A stretch of DNA of 64,000 nt from Viola odorata (GCA_963691705.1 OY829537.1:59062304-59126303); one strand, 5' to 3'; positions 42,214 through 55,156 are shown, numbered from the stretch's first letter. Notes: generated from the sequence alone by a model not told the origin. A program made the numbers and translations.

Positions 42214-44148
42214 TTGGATGTTTTAGACCCAATTACTGAGGAAATTTCTGACATTTATATTAACGACCCCCTTGAGTATGTTTTGAGCAGGGGAATTTCC
42301 ACTAAGGCACTGGAAGAATTAGAGGACAGAACTGGAGATCAGAAGGAACTCCAAGAAATCCTGAATAGCTTAGCCGATATAGAAGACACAAAACTAGTCT
42401 TGGCCTCGAGCTTGGCCAAGACGAGGGCCAAGACTGCCCAAACAAAGAAGAAAACAGTAAGTTGTCAATTTGTGCAGTCTTCGGTTCCTAAATTTCTACC
42501 TTCTATTGTGCAGGCACCACAACTGGAATTAAAAGCTCTGCCATACCATCTGAAGTACGCCTATCTAGGCCTAGACGACACCCTACCCGTTATTATTTCC
42601 GCGAAGCTAACGAAGGATGAAGAGGAAAAGTTGGTGGCAGTCTTAAAGATGCACAAAGAAGCGATTGGCTGGACCATGGCAGATATCAAGGGGATTTCTT
42701 CTAACATTTGTACCCACAAAATACATATGGAAGAGGATAAGAAACCCATTCGGCAACCCCAGAGGAGATTAAACCCTCCAATGATGGAAGTTGTTAAGAA
42801 AGAAATAATTAAATTGCTAGATTCGGGTGTGATTTATCCTATCTCTGATAGCAATTGGGTGTCTCCTGTGCAGGTAGTTCCTAAGAAAATAGGGATCACG
42901 GTCATTGAAGGAGAAGATGGAACCCAAAGAACGACAAGAATCCAAAACGGATGGAGGGTATGTATTGACTACCGAAGACTGAATCAAGTCACTCGGAAGG
43001 GCCATTTCCCATTGCCGTTTATCGACCAAATGGTGGAGAGACTTACTGGAAAGTCTCACTATTGCTTCTTGGACGGCTACTCGGGGTTTCATCAAATTCC
43101 CGTTGCACCCGAAGACCAAGAGAAGACGACGTTCACTTGCCCATTTGGAACGTTCGCCTACAGACGCATGCCATTTGGGCTGTGTAATACGCCAGCCACC
43201 TTTCAAAGGTGCATGGTAAGCATATTTTCTGAATATGTAGAGAAAAGCATTGAGGTGTTCATGGATGATTTTACTATTTACGGTAATGACTTTGAACAAT
43301 GCTTACATAATTTAGAAAATATTTTGAAGAGATATTTTGATACACGCTTAGTCTTAAACTTTGAAAAATGCTATTTTATGGTAGACCAAGGAATAGTCCT
43401 TGGGCATGTGGTTTCTAAGAAAGGAATTGAGGTTGATAAAGCCAAAATTGACACTATCAAGAACTTGCCTTACCCCTCATGCTTGCGTTAGGTTAGGAAC
43501 TTTCTTGGACATGCAGGTTTCTATCGCAGGTTCATAAAAGACTTCTCGAAGATAGCTGAACCAATGTGCAAGCTACTACAAAAGGAGGTGGAATTCGACT
43601 TCAATGAGGCATGTCAGAAATCATTCGATGAGCTGAAGGAGCGATTGACATCAGCACCGATCATCCAAGCACCAGACTGGAGCTTACCTTTTGAGCTGAT
43701 GTGCGACGCAAGTGATGCTGCCGTAGGAGTAGTTCTTGGGCAGAAAAAAGGGAAAGATCCGCACGTGATCTATTATGCATCAAAAATGCTAGATGATGCC
43801 CAAAGAAATTATACCACGACTGAAAAAGAACTCTTTGCAATAGTTTTTGCCCTAGAAAAATTTAGATCCTATTTATTAGGCACAAAAATTAATGTATTTT
43901 CTGATCATGCGGCATTAAAATATCTCTTGGTCAAGCATGAGGCCAAACCTAGACTAATCCGTTGGATTCTTCTTTTGCAGGAGCATAATCTGGAAATTAA
44001 GGACAAGAGCGGCAGGGAGAACCTTGTGGCAGACCACCTGAGCCGCTGCCTAGCAAAAGGAGACACGAACGAAATAAGAGCAAAATTTCCAGATGAAAAA
44101 CTATTTTTAGTCACACTGTCTAGGCCAGAAGATAGGCCAAACCCTTAG
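42214..44148 (+). pseudogene. Athila B reverse transcriptase and RNase H
   Basis: One phase, interrupted by TAG at 43489-43491 and ended by TAG 44146-44148. RT motifs: DSGVIYPISDSNWVSPVQVV, GWRVCIDYRRLN, FPLPFIDQMVERL, YSGFHQIPVAPEDQEKTTFT, MPFGLCNTPATFQRCM and the catalytic VFMDDFTIYG. RNase H: FELMCDASDAAVGVVLGQKK, TTEKELFAIVFALEKFRSYL, NVFSDHAALKYLLVK, NLVADHLSR. The core residues are intact; the in-frame stop lies in the RT thumb (PSCLR*VRNFLGHAGFYRRF). Confidence 0.85.
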
Positions 44149-45455
44149 CCAAACCTCCGCCCTTGGTATGCAGAAATTGCGAATTACCTTGCGACAGGTA
44201 AACACTATGGGGATATGACTACCTATGAGAGGGTAAAAGTCAAGCATGACAGTAAATACTTTGTTTGGGATGACCCATATTTATGGAAAATAGGTACTGA
44301 TCAATTGCTTAGGAGGTGTGTTCCTAAAAGTGAGACTTTATCTATTTTAAATTTCTGTCATTCTCAAGCATGTGGTGGCCATTTTGGGGCTAGAAGAACG
44401 GCTCTGAAAGTGTTAGAGGCTGGTTTTTATTGGCCAACAATTTTTCAAGATAGTTTTCTATTTTGTAAAACTTGTCCAGCATGTCAAAAAGTAGGAAACA
44501 TTTCTTTCCGAAATGAAATGCCCATGAATTTTATTCTTTCATGCGAAATATTTGACATATGGGGCATAGATTTTATGGGACCTTTCCCTACTTCTTTTGG
44601 CAACAAATATATTTTATTAGCTTTGGATTATGTATCAAAATGGGTAGAGGTGAAAGCCACTAAGAATGATGATGCTAGAACTGTTATTTCCTTTGTTAAA
44701 TCTAACATCTTGAACAGATTTGGAATTCCTCGAGGAATCATAAGTGATCGAGGAACACACTTCTACAACAAGATTCTATCTTCTCTTTCAGGAAATATGG
44801 CATCACACATAGAGTATCCACAACCTATCACCCTTAATCAAACGGCCAAGCAGAAGTTTCGAATAGAGAGGTGAAGTCTGTCTTGTCCAAGACAGTAGGC
44901 CTAGACAGACGCGATTGGAGCTAGTGGTTAGACGACGCATTGTGGGCCTACAGAACGGCTTACAAAGGTCTAATCGGGATGATGCCTTACAAATTGGTCT
45001 ATGGGAAGGCGTGCCACTTGCCAGTAGGGTTGCAACACAAAGCATATTGGGCTATACGAAAATGCAACTTGAGCTATGACCAAGCTAGACAAGAGAGGAA
45101 GTTACAACTCCACGAGCTAGAGGAGTTGCGAGACCTGGCCTATGACAACCAGCTGATCGTCAAGATTAGAATGAAGGCCTATCATGATAAAAGAATTATG
45201 GGAAAACCTCTCCACATAGGGGAGAAGGTTCTTCTTTATAATTCTCGCTTTAAATTGTTTCCTGGAAAAGTAAAAACAAAGTGGGAAGGCCCATTTGTTA
45301 TTACTAATGTTTACCCACATGGTGCAGTGGACATTAGAAATGAGAAAACAGGTGCTGAGCTGAAGGTGAACGGCCAAAGATTGAAGCCGTTCTTCGAAGG
45401 ATTCCAGGAGGAAAAAAATTCAGAAAAGGTGGAAATTCCACCTATCAACGAGTAA
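44149..45455 (+). pseudogene. Athila B integrase
   Basis: The same phase as RT up to about 44790: a zinc-binding HHCC-type N-terminus (CHSQACGGHFGARRT, CKTCPACQKVGN), then the DDE core with IWGIDFMGPFPT (D) and GIISDRGTHFYN (D). A frameshift at about 44795 moves to the frame with NGQAEVSNREVKS (E), interrupted by stops in YHP*SNG and DWS*WLDD. The frame then stays open through [11 protein letters not shown] and the C-terminal domain [15 protein letters not shown] to TAA 45453-45455. Confidence 0.8.
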
Positions 45456-47007
45456 AATCAAGAGAAGAGTCAAGCCTAGGACTTAAAATAAGGGCGCTAC
45501 ATGGGAGGCAACCCATGGTACTGTGATTTATTTAATTCCCTGTCATTTGAATTAATTGTGAATATTTGTTCGATTTGATTTCGTTGGGTTGTTTTTTTAT
45601 TCTACGCAGGAAATTAAGTGTGGGGAATTTGCTGTGTCTTGGCCGAGAGCTAGGCCAAGACACAGGCCTAGACTCGGTTGGAATTAATGAAGACACGTGT
45701 CAGCGCCGTCATTTTTCACTTTTGAGCTGGATGATCACTTGGTAACCAGAGTGACTCGGAGTCATCTGATGAGGAGGATGATCCTAAACCACCTGCACCA
45801 CCTGCAAAGACACCGCATCCGCCTGCGCCTCCCTCTGCTCCGCAAAAGTCAGAGGTACCAACTCTAGTTGCTGATCTAGGCCAACAATCAAGCCAACCTT
45901 CAGACCAAAATCAGACCCCTCCGCCAGCTTGACCAGCTTTTGCCCCCAGGTCGTTTCTTTCCTTTCTTTTTAATTTTTTGTCTTTTCTTTGTCTCTCCAC
46001 ACAATGAGGACATTGTGTCTTCTAAGTGTGGGGAGGGTATTTTAATTTCTTGGTTTACTTTTTGTGTTTATGATTGTTGTGAATATTGATTGAATTGTGT
46101 GATTTTGAGTCAATTTTTTTTGCGTTTTAATTTTTCTTTTTACATCAGTTTGTTCAGTTTTGAGTCTGCTGTTTGCATGATTTTTATTTGTATTTTTCTG
46201 CATGTTTTGAGTCTGTTTTTGAGTGTACATTAGAACCCCTGTTTTCTTACTTAGGTTGTTTAGTCTTTCGGTGAGATTGTATTTAGACACTTCTCTAGGG
46301 GATACAATGCTTTAGTAACAGGGAAGCGAATGAGCGCAACTTGATCAATGCCTAAGGGGCATATACTCTAATGATTCCTGAACATTTACTATCCACATGG
46401 TCGCAGGGACATTTAGCTAGAACCTTAACTTTTATTAGGGTGACGGGGTTTGCTGCCATGTTTTGAGTGTGTTGTTCTATCTGTCTAGAGTGTGAGACAA
46501 TAAAAGGTGTTAGAGCGTCATAGGGCAGACATAGCAAAGGTGGAAGTTCTCGCCAAAAAGAACAAGCTCTGTCTATGTGTCGTGTTTGTAAAAATACAAA
46601 GAACACTTAAAAATAAATAAAAAAAAATAAAAAAAAATAAAAAAAATAAAAAAAATCTGTCAAAGTGATTTAAATGGCACCAGTCTTTAGGCACTATTGA
46701 TAGACAACACTTCGGTGGGACTCAAATCAGCGATGAACCTTGTTGCCCTATACTTTATCAATAAAATCTAGTGGGGTGTCTTGATACCATGTGGATGGGG
46801 TATGTTTAGGGTATTGATTTGTCCTTGTTAGTCTAGCATTGGGTATGTTAGAGAAGTGTCTTGGCAGATCTAGTGATGGGGTAAACAACTTGAAAATGAG
46901 AAAGTTAGGGGGTTCTTGGTGTCTGTTCTGTTTTTGATGTGTTTGTTTTGTCTTTGAGTCTTTGAGTCTGTTTGCTTGGGGCAAGCATAGTTTAAGTGTG
47001 GGGAATT
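45456..47007 (+). other. Athila B 3' internal region with ORF-1 mostly deleted
   Basis: It contains AAGTGTGGGGAATTTGC (about 45619), a short acidic/Pro-rich frame (SDSESSDEEDDPKPPAPP, about 45745-45930) that looks like the C-terminal end of an env-position ORF, an A-rich stretch (46608-46660, AAATAAAAAA units) and the polypurine tract at 46994. The ATHILA ORF-1 core seen in element A is absent. The remaining frames on both strands lack coding character. Confidence 0.45.
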
Positions 47008-48545
47008 TGATTACATTGCATTTCATCATGTTTTTACTGTTCATTCACTTGTTATTTGGGCAGTAAACCTACTGATTTACCCTTGTATTTCCCATATCTT
47101 AACAGTTCTGGTCTGGTGGCAAAATATTGAAGATTCTGATTTTTGGAGAGCTGAAGCTGATTTTCGGAGTCTTGGCCTAGTGCTTGGCCAAGACACCTTC
47201 GCATTCAAAGTTACGCGCATCAGATCGTCTTGGCCAAGCCTGCGGCCAAGACTCTTTCGCGATAGACCATTTTCGAGCGGCAGCTTCGCCAACCTTTTTG
47301 GGCCTTTTCTCCATTGGGCCTTGCGAGCTGGCAACAGTCATGCGACAAAGAGAAGGATCAAGACGATATTATCTAAGAATCCTTTAAAGGATCTCCTTCC
47401 ATCTTTGTGTTTCGAAATCTCTGGATTTCACTCAAACAATTTATTGTTACAATCTTTTAGAGATTTTCTAGGAATTAGAGTTGGAGTAGGATAGAGGAGT
47501 TTGAGGGCTATTTAGCAAAACGTTGTTCCTCCTTTGTCCGGGGTCGAAAACCTTTCTTCTCTTTTCTCCTTCTCAATACCGAAACTCTTTTGCTCCGGAT
47601 TTAATTATTTAAATCTCGGATTTAATTTATTTATGCAATCAAATATTTTATCTTTTTATCCATGAGTATGAGTAACTAAACACTTGTTCTTGGTAAGGGT
47701 TGATGAGCTAAAGTTCTTATGTGTTTGTGAGATCAACCTACATACTTAACAATCTCTTCATTCGTATTTGTTTATTTCTTGAGCCTAATTAATCGCTTAC
47801 TCACTAGAGACAAAGCCTGATCATCTTTGCACTCTAGTAGAGAAGAGTTGCAGCCAGTCTAGAAGGAAAGGGAGCATCCGTCGGCTAGACAGAGTAGGTG
47901 ACTAGTCTCGCGCCAGACTATAAGAAATAGATGATCTAGGTCAAGACCAGATTGACAACCTAGGGTTTCCACAGGGAAATAGCTTGACCTAGGTACTGTC
48001 TTCCCCTATACTATTGAGGAAGCGAACAACCAATCAAGACAACAGTCAAACGGATAAACCCTTTAACCAGCAAGGTGTCCCTTGGCTAGGATTATCAGGA
48101 AAGGGAGCACCCGCTAGATAATTTGAAGAGGAGGGAAGATAGGAGTGAACAGAAGTACCTCCACTCTATAACAGTACTATGAACGAAGAGAGGACTACAT
48201 TTGAGTCTATGATCGAAGCATAAGAACGGAAGCTCTCCTATCGCCCTTACCTGGAATTCCCTTTTACTAGATTTATTTCAATCTTGACCCCCTGTCTTGG
48301 CCAAGCCTTTGGCCAATACTGTTTTGAACTATTTTACTTCTTTCTGTTTTGTCTTTACTTTTAGAATCAACCCACCAAACTCAGTGACGAGGAAGTCAAC
48401 CAGGAACTACATTTCCCTAGAGGTCTCTGTGGACCGATCCTCTTACCGCAATTTACAAGTCTTTGTAGACAGTGATAAGTTGTATTTCTACCCCCATTTC
48501 CATACCTATTTCACTCTTATATTTGACGCGTTCAATGCGCGATCA
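47008..48545 (+). repeat. 3' LTR of Athila B (about 1.54 kb)
   Basis: It starts TGATTACATTGC right after the polypurine tract and ends GCGTTCAATGCGCGATCA, where LTR A resumes at 48546. CTTGGCCAAGCC-type short palindromic motifs recur within it. The 5' partner is missing. Confidence 0.65.
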
Positions 48546-49491
48546 ATTATTTATTTATTTTCAAGCATGAGTAGCTAAATCTTTAATTCTTAGCAAAGGT
48601 TATTCAAGGGTTGCAAGGGCAGATTCGAGGCCTAAACATGCTTAATATATTCTTGCTGCCATATTTAATTGCTTATCATTTTAATTACACTTTTACTTGT
48701 GGTAATTAGAGGCTTGATCAACTGATAATTTCTATAAGTAAATGCTGTCATCCATGTGATAAATACGGAAGGAAAGTTGCATGGAACAAGTAGACATCTA
48801 TCTAGTAGTAGCTGCGCTGAAGTGGTCTCGACTAGCTAGGATAAGTAGTTAATTAGAGCGAGGTCACGAGCCTGACAAACTGAGGGAGTTTTAGCTCTAG
48901 ATCTGTCTTTTCTTATCTTCATAGGCAGTCTGAATATGGCCCTCCCGCATTGGTGCCTAGAGGGATGGCGGGCTGTCAAGACTACCTCATATGTGGAAAC
49001 GGGGGGTAGTTTCGCTTAAGAGAAAAGTAGGGGATATCCGAGTAATCTGGTCCCTATGTCATTTCTATGCATGCTTGAGTAGAATATTCTTGTGCCGATG
49101 GCGATCGGGCCCCCGAATGCAACCCAAGAATGCCTTTTGCTAAGATCCTTCTATATCTGATTTATCGTGTTTATTTCACTCTCTATTTTATTATCTTGAC
49201 TTGTTAACTGATTTGTTATATTTTCTCCTTTGGGACCCCGAATTGACAACTCAAGGTCCCAAATACTGCTTCCTTAGATAGGAATTGTTAGCTCCCAATC
49301 TCTCTTGGCTGACTCATTTTAGTCGAGTAAAACCCCCCGAGTGTTACTTTTCGTGCTTTTATCCTGCGATTTCATTCAAGACCTTGAATCAGGCTCTCTC
49401 AATCCCTGTGTTTGACCCTGACTACCACTGTACACATTATCAATTGTGCACATATTTTCAGGCATTATAAATTATATTTGAGTGACGATCA
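48546..49491 (+). repeat. 3' LTR of Athila A, 5'-truncated
   Basis: Nearly identical to 37582-38520, including CAAGCATGAGTAGCTAAATC and TCGGGCCCCCGAATGCAACC, and ends GAGTGACGATCA. The first about 700 bp have been lost at the junction with element B. Confidence 0.8.
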
Positions 49492-50555
49492 CGCAACATT
49501 GTTCCGAATGTCCTATTGACAACTTCAGTTTGGCCATCCGTTTGAGGATGACAAGAGGTAGAGAATAAGAGTTTTGTGCTAAGTTTTTCCCACAACACAT
49601 GCCAAAAGTGACTAAACAATTTGTTGTCTCTATCACTTACAATGGTCCTAGGCATGCCATGGAGTCTAATAATTTCTTGGAAGAAGAGGCATGCAATGTG
49701 GGATGCGTCATCTGTAGTGTGGCATGGAATGAAATGAGCCATCTTAGAAAACCTATCCACTACCACAAATAATGAATCCTTACCTCTTTTGGTCCGCGGA
49801 AGACCAATGACAAAGTCCATTGAAATGTCACACCAAGGATGAGATGCAACGGGTAAGGGCATGTAAAGACCATGATCTAGGCACTTAGACTTAGCACATT
49901 TGCAAGCAAGACATTTATCAATAAAGTAAGAAACATCCTTTTTCATTTTAGGCCAAAAGAAATCCTTCTTAAGTATGAAAAATGTCTTCTCAATGCCAAA
50001 ATGTCCCATCAACCCACCCCCGTGTGCTTTCTTAATAAGTAGCTCTCTAGTGTTACATTTAGGAATTCACAATATACCTTTGCGAAAAAGAAAGTCATCA
50101 TGCAAAATGAATTTTTCAAGAGAACCATGAAGACAAGCAACATATGCATCTTTAAGTCATCATCATTTGCATACAAAGCGGTAAGATGTGCAAATCCTAA
50201 AAGGCGAGTGTGAAGAGAGTTAAGAAGGGTGTACCTTCGTGAGAGAGCATCCACCACAATGTTGTCTTTGCCCTTCAAGTATTTGATGTGGTATGGGAAG
50301 CGCTCGATAAATTCCATCCACGAGGCATGGCGCTTGTTGAGCTTTCCTTAGCCCTTCAAATATTTAAGGCTAACATGATCTGTGTGAACCACAAACTCCT
50401 TCGGCAATAGGTAATGCTCCCATATGTCAAGAGCACGAACAAGAGCATACAACTCACGGTCATATGTGCAATAATTGAGTTGGGGGCCCTTCAACTTTTC
50501 ACTAAAATAGGCCACAAGCTTTTTATCTTGAACCAAAATAGCCCCAATGCCTATC
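49492..50555 (-). pseudogene. element D RNase H and integrase N-terminal/catalytic part
   Basis: On the minus strand: RNase H from [20 protein letters not shown] through [32 protein letters not shown] (stop at 50348) and [11 protein letters not shown]. After a frameshift near 50040 comes the integrase: [22 protein letters not shown], the DDE residues in [20 protein letters not shown] and [14 protein letters not shown], and [12 protein letters not shown]. The frame is cut at 49491 by Athila A and resumes at 36878. It catalyses cDNA insertion in active relatives. Confidence 0.8.
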
Positions 50556-50560
50556 CCGCT

Positions 50561-51939
50561 TGATGCGATCCCAGCATCACTGCAAACCCTAGTGAGGTTA
50601 ACGTGCACCTACACTGAGCCACAAGTAGCCATTGGGCTAAGGTACGCAAGGGAGCGAGCTAAGTAGGCTACACAAAGTCAAGTGAGGTTAATCCGTACCC
50701 ACAGGGTGAGGATGAAGACCATCGCATGGAGGAAGCGCGCACTAGGTCAAGAGACGCGCATGACGCATGCGCATAAGGCATTCCTAGCGTCCGTCTAGTC
50801 AAAGCGAGTCAATATTTCTAAGAATGACTCCGATCTAGATTCTAAGGAAAGTACAAGATCATTTGGAGTCTTAGGAAGGTCGTGTCCAAAATTCAGGGCA
50901 AACGCACGAGGGAAATTGAAGATGGAACGAGTTAATTTTAAGGCGTGCACAAGGCATGTGCACAAGGGCAGCAAGTGACTGACTTCGAGCCAAAAGATAA
51001 ACAGTGAGGATTTTGCTTACGATTGGTCTAGGGACATGGAGATAGGTTTGTTGGTGAGCATTGAACCAAGTTTGAGCCAAAACGCATGTGCTAGACTCGA
51101 GTTGGCTCGAGCAGAGATTATCGCAACCGAGAAGACCATAAGTAAAGTGCGACTTGACCTAGAGACCGATTTCAAGCTTAGTCAAGATTCGGTCAAGGAG
51201 GGAGACTTTTGTACAAGTTAGATGGAGTAAATACTTAGTGTTTATTTATTTTATTAATTAAGTTAGAGTTAAGTTACAAGTAGGTTTTCTATTACTAGTC
51301 GAATTAGAAGTTGTACTTAGAATAGTTTTATAACTATTGTACTTTTTACGCCTATTTAAAGGCAGCGTTTCATTCAATAAAAGGTAGACAAATTCAGACC
51401 AATTCTTACAAATCTCATTCAAACATATATTAGGTTATTTGTCTCGTGGGGCTTTGGCTCGTTGCTATTCGTGGACTCGAATAGTGTGTTCGTGGATTCA
51501 GACGAGAAGCCGTGGATTCGACTTCAACCAAGAGAATAATGGACTCGATTCTACTCAAGGGAATTGTAGATTCAATTTGAAGGTGGGGGTGTTAAGTAGA
51601 CTCTTGGCGTACCTTATCCTCGTGTGTGAACCTCACTTAGGTGATTGGTGGAGTTAGGTGGATTCCTAGCGTTCCTTACTTCATCAAGGTGGTTCGAGCC
51701 TCTCTAGGTGATTGACGTTTAGGTTAGTGGATTCCTTCCTAAGGTTCTTCGATGAAGAATGAGACAAGTGGACTCTTGTCGAAACCCTAGTCAAATTTAT
51801 TCAACAAAGGTGTTGATTTCGAAGGTTGACTCCTTCTACAAGCATTGTAAGGTGGGATCTTACGTTATTATTCTGCACGCCAAGCCTAACAAGAACTAGA
51901 TCGCCATTCGACGCACCCTAGGTAACTAGGATCATTTCA
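50561..51939 (+). repeat. 5' LTR of element E (1379 bp)
   Basis: It starts TGATGCGATCCCAGC and ends GGATCATTTCA, two bases before the PBS. A TATA-like CTATTTAAAGG (about 51352) is followed by AATAAAAGG (about 51377). By eye it is very similar to 55170-56554. Confidence 0.85.
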
Positions 51940-51941
51940 TG

Positions 51942-51959
51942 TGGTAGCGGATCACAAGG
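51942..51959 (+). other. primer-binding site of element E
   Basis: TGGTAGCGGATCACAAGG, immediately inside the 5' LTR. Its first nine bases equal D's PBS (TGGTAGCGGAGCTTC), so the family seems to use the same or a related tRNA primer. Confidence 0.65.
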
Positions 51960-52254
51960 TGTTCAAGGCTTGGCTATATCCCAAGTTATCTTTTCATTTT
52001 TATTATTTTGTTTTGTGTCAAAGTCGATCTAAGTGTTCTAGGTCATAAGTTGTGTCATTTGTCTTGTCATTAAAAATGCAAAATACCAAAGTGTCTTGTT
52101 GTTTTTATTCTTACAAAAGAGTCACAGCAATCAGTCCCCAAAGTTTCATTAAATTAGTTGATTGCGTGTTACGTTTTGTGTCTTGTAAAAATAAATCGAG
52201 TCGATTTGTTTGAGTAGATTTGTTTGAGTAAAAAAAAAAAACAAAAAACAAAAG
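51960..52254 (+). other. leader of element E
   Basis: Non-coding sequence between the PBS and the gag ATG at 52255, ending in an A-rich run (AAAAAAAAAAACAAAAAAC) just before the start codon. Confidence 0.5.
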
Positions 52255-53594
52255 ATGTCAGATAAGTCTTTGGATGTAGGTAATCAAGAGTTGATAGCAC
52301 TTATGAAGAACCTTAACATAAAGTTTGATGACATGGAGAGGTGGCAAAGGATGGTCGAAGATCGATTAAAAAATCTAGAGGATCGACCGAGAGAAGGAGT
52401 GCCACTTAGGCATTACACGCAACACACAAGAGGGACGTCAATTTCTTATGTTCATGAAGCGTGTGATCCAAAATATATTATACAAGACCAACCTATCAAC
52501 ATGGTCGAAGGAGAAGAAGAGGACCGAGAGTTGGATGCACAAAGGCAAGAGCATGAGCCGTGGGTTCTGAGAGCAAACCCTAGGCGTGAGCCTCCTAGGT
52601 GCGAGCAATGCGCACCACGAAGGCATTGCGTTGAGGGAGAAGAGTCGGGCAATGAGTCTTATGGGAGGCATCAACGATGTGCATCGAGGAGATAACCAAG
52701 GTTTGAGGATCACATTGACACGAACCTTGGTAGTATAAAATTAAAAATTCCTTATTTTGAAGGAACGGACAACCCAGATACATACTTGGAATAGGAGAGA
52801 AAATTCAACTTGATTTTTCTATGTCATAATTATTCAGAGGAGAAGAAGGTGAAGCAGTTGAGTTTAATGGATACGCCGCCCATTGGTGGGATCAATTGAA
52901 CGCAACTCGAGAGAGAGTAGGCGCGAGTCCGATTAGCACTTGGGAAGACATGAAGATGCTAATGAAGAGAAGATTTTTTCCCGCACACTTTCAAAGAGAC
53001 CTTTACCAAAGGTTGCAAACCCTAACGTAAGGAACAAAGAGCGTGGAAGAGTTCTACAACAAGATGGAGATTGCGTTGGCTAGAACGCAAATAGTGGAAG
53101 ATGTGGAAGCAACTATGGCTAGATTTCTAAATGGTTTGAACCATGAGATAGCCAATAGGTTGGAGTTGACGACCTATAATTCCTTAGAGGAGATGCTACA
53201 CTCAGCCGTGAAGATAGAGAAGCAAAGGAGATCACGGTGTTCTAATCCTATCCCGACTAGAACTACAACTTGGAAGAAAGCAAGTTGAATTAAGGATGAG
53301 AAAGTGGTAGCACCGAACCAAAAGAGTACTAATCCTTCAAGTACTTTACAAGGCCAAGTGAGAAAGGAAGGATCTTCTAATCCTACTCTACCTAGAACCA
53401 CAACAAAGGATATCATTTGCTTCAAATGTGCCGGTCGAGGACATATAGCAGCCGCATGTCCTAACAAACGAGCGCTAATCATCAAGGAAGAAGGAGCGAT
53501 GAGTGAGGAGGATTATGAGAAGAAAAATGATAGCAATTCGGATGTCAATAAGCAGATTATGGCCGAAAATGCATTGAATTTAATGATTCGGTGA
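52255..53594 (+). pseudogene. gag: element E Gag with CCHC knuckle (broken)
   Basis: ATG 52255 gives MSDKSLDVGNQELIALMKNL and an Arg/Glu-rich segment (stop at 52693). After frame breaks the Gag core appears (IPYFEGTDNPDTYLE, stop, then SEEKKVKQ; SVEEFYNKMEIALARTQ; EATMARFLNGLNHEIANRLE), then the knuckle CFKCAGRGHIAAAC near 53420-53461 and an acidic end. The homologue at 42-1225 is intact over the same span. In-frame stops and small deletions indicate decay after insertion. Confidence 0.75.
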
Positions 53595-53659
53595 TGTTTG
53601 AGTGCGCATCCGAAGGAGATAGCGAGTGGTGATGATCAAAGGGAAAATTTATTCCACAC

Positions 53660-54041
53660 TCGATGTCAAGTTTAAGGAAGGGTATGTTCAGTTATTATAG
53701 ATAATGGTAGCTTCACGAATTGTGCGAGTGATTTACTTGTACACAAGCTAGGGTTGCCATTAATTGCAAAGGCAAAACCCTACAAGTTGCAATGGATGAC
53801 GGATAGTGGAGAATTGGAGGTCACTCACCAAGTTATTGTTCCGATCATCAATGGGAGATTTAAAGATGATATTTGTTATGATGTTGTGCCTATGACTTCA
53901 AGTCATATCTTGTTGGGCCGACCATGGCAATATGATAGACAAGCTATCCATCAAGGAAAGAGTAATCGCTACAAGATTGTCAAGGATGGGCGTAAGTTTA
54001 CTCTCGCACCATTAACAGCTCGAGCAATGTTAGAGGACTAG
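53660..54041 (+). pseudogene. element E aspartic protease
   Basis: The frame VCSVIIDNGSFTNCASDLLV carries the catalytic Asp (DNGS), then LQWMTDSGELEVTHQVIVPI and HILLGRPWQYDRQAIHQG, a complete retropepsin-like fold of about 125 residues, ending TAG 54039-54041. In contrast to element D, the active-site Asp is preserved. Confidence 0.75.
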
Positions 54042-55156
54042 AAGTGGCTTGCAAAGTCTTATGCTGACTTTCAAAAAGAGAAAGCGAAAAACAGCCCCCA
54101 AGAAAAGAGTGAGCTTGGGTTGTATGAAAAGAAGAGAAACACATAGTGTGTGCTACGAACGCATGCTATTTCTAACCCTAATTTTTCTATTTCTTCTTGT
54201 TCTTCTTATGGGAAGAATTTTGAGGATAAAAATTCCAAGGAGAAGGATGAGTGTATTTCTCTTGGGAAGCGCAAGGGAAAAGAGGCGCCAATTGATTTAG
54301 TTATGGCGAGCCGCAAGGGTTGGTTGCGTCTTTTGCTTATCAAGATGGATTTACTTGCGTATGCTAGCATTGTTGAAGAGTATGATCTAAAGGATAACTA
54401 TTTAATTATCAACAATAGCGTGCAAGAGAAGGAGGATCAATCGCTAACGTTTTGGAGTTATTTGCGCAAGCATAAGGAGAGAGTGATTGAATCTTTTGAG
54501 CCCATAGTTGTCGCAAGAGCCGATTGTGAGACAGTCTTAGGTAAGTTTTGTATAACTAATGCCTATGGTTTGGAGCTTGAAGATGTTTTGGCATGGTACA
54601 AGTTATCCTTGGATTGTGTAAGTAAGCAAAAAAAGCAAGCCGAGGGTGTTGAGAGGGCTCTTGGAGCCGTTTAGTATTCGATGGTGTGCAAGTTTCAGTT
54701 CAAAAGTGATTCGGTTCTATTATTCACTTGCAACCAATTTTATTTTGGTTTTATCTTTGTGATACCATTAACTCGTCTGTCTTTAGAGTTATTTTGTGAG
54801 CATTGGAGTAGACAAGGATTCGGTTATGGTGAAGATACCAAAAGAGGATGTCATAGTTCATATGGAGCGCATGGGAGTTTCATGCATGAACCGAAGGTAT
54901 AAAAGGAACCTTAGGTTATTTTTCAAGGTCCTTGATTAGGAAAGGATAAGCTTACACTGGCGATGATTGCCTAACCAATCAGAGATGGTAATTGAAGAGG
55001 ACGTTGGATCTACCCAACCAAGCGTCGAGCGCAAAGACGACAATTTTGATTTGGATGTCTTGGGTTCTTGTATAATCTCAAGGGTGTTTATGGATCATTA
55101 TATATTAAGGTATTTCCCTATAAGTATGGATATAGATTTGAGGGCAAATCTTTTTC
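54042..55156 (+). pseudogene. element E 3' internal region replacing pol
   Basis: A frame at about 54150-54674 encodes an unrecognised Lys/Glu/Leu-rich segment (EEYDLKDNYLIINNSVQEKE, FWSYLRKHKERVIESFEPIV). After stops, the terminal peptide MDIDLRANLFQGEGDD appears, matching the pol ends of element D (DSRSNLFKEGGDD) and the window-start element (DSRSNPYAGEGND). No RT, RNase H or DDE motif is present. The middle may be pol-linker sequence or captured DNA. Confidence 0.5.

Larger units (their letters stand above)
41610..48545 (+). mobile_element. Athila element B, 5'-truncated
   Basis: It begins in the gag-protease linker, then protease, RT, RNase H, integrase, a deletion-reduced env-position region, a polypurine tract (AAGTGTGGGGAA, 46994-47005) and a 3' LTR 47008-48545. 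The 5' LTR, PBS and gag are missing. It is inserted in or fused to Athila A and has displaced the start of A's 3' LTR. Confidence 0.8.
36879..49491 (+). mobile_element. Athila element A (collapsed) with nested hAT end and Athila B
   Basis: The two ends are copies of one LTR: 36879-38520 and 48546-49491 (the second lacks its first about 700 bp). They lie in D's integrase, whose frame resumes on either side. Inside, only the integrase C-terminus and ATHILA ORF-1 of element A survive (38530-41362). A hAT terminus (about 41359) and Athila B (41610-48545) follow. The flanks (ATTCA left, CGCAA right) do not form a clear target duplication, so one edge was probably altered later. Confidence 0.75.

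Noticed and set aside
46042..46290. Antisense Lys/Thr/Asn-rich frame in Athila B
   Set aside because: AT-rich non-coding 3' region; repetitive composition only.
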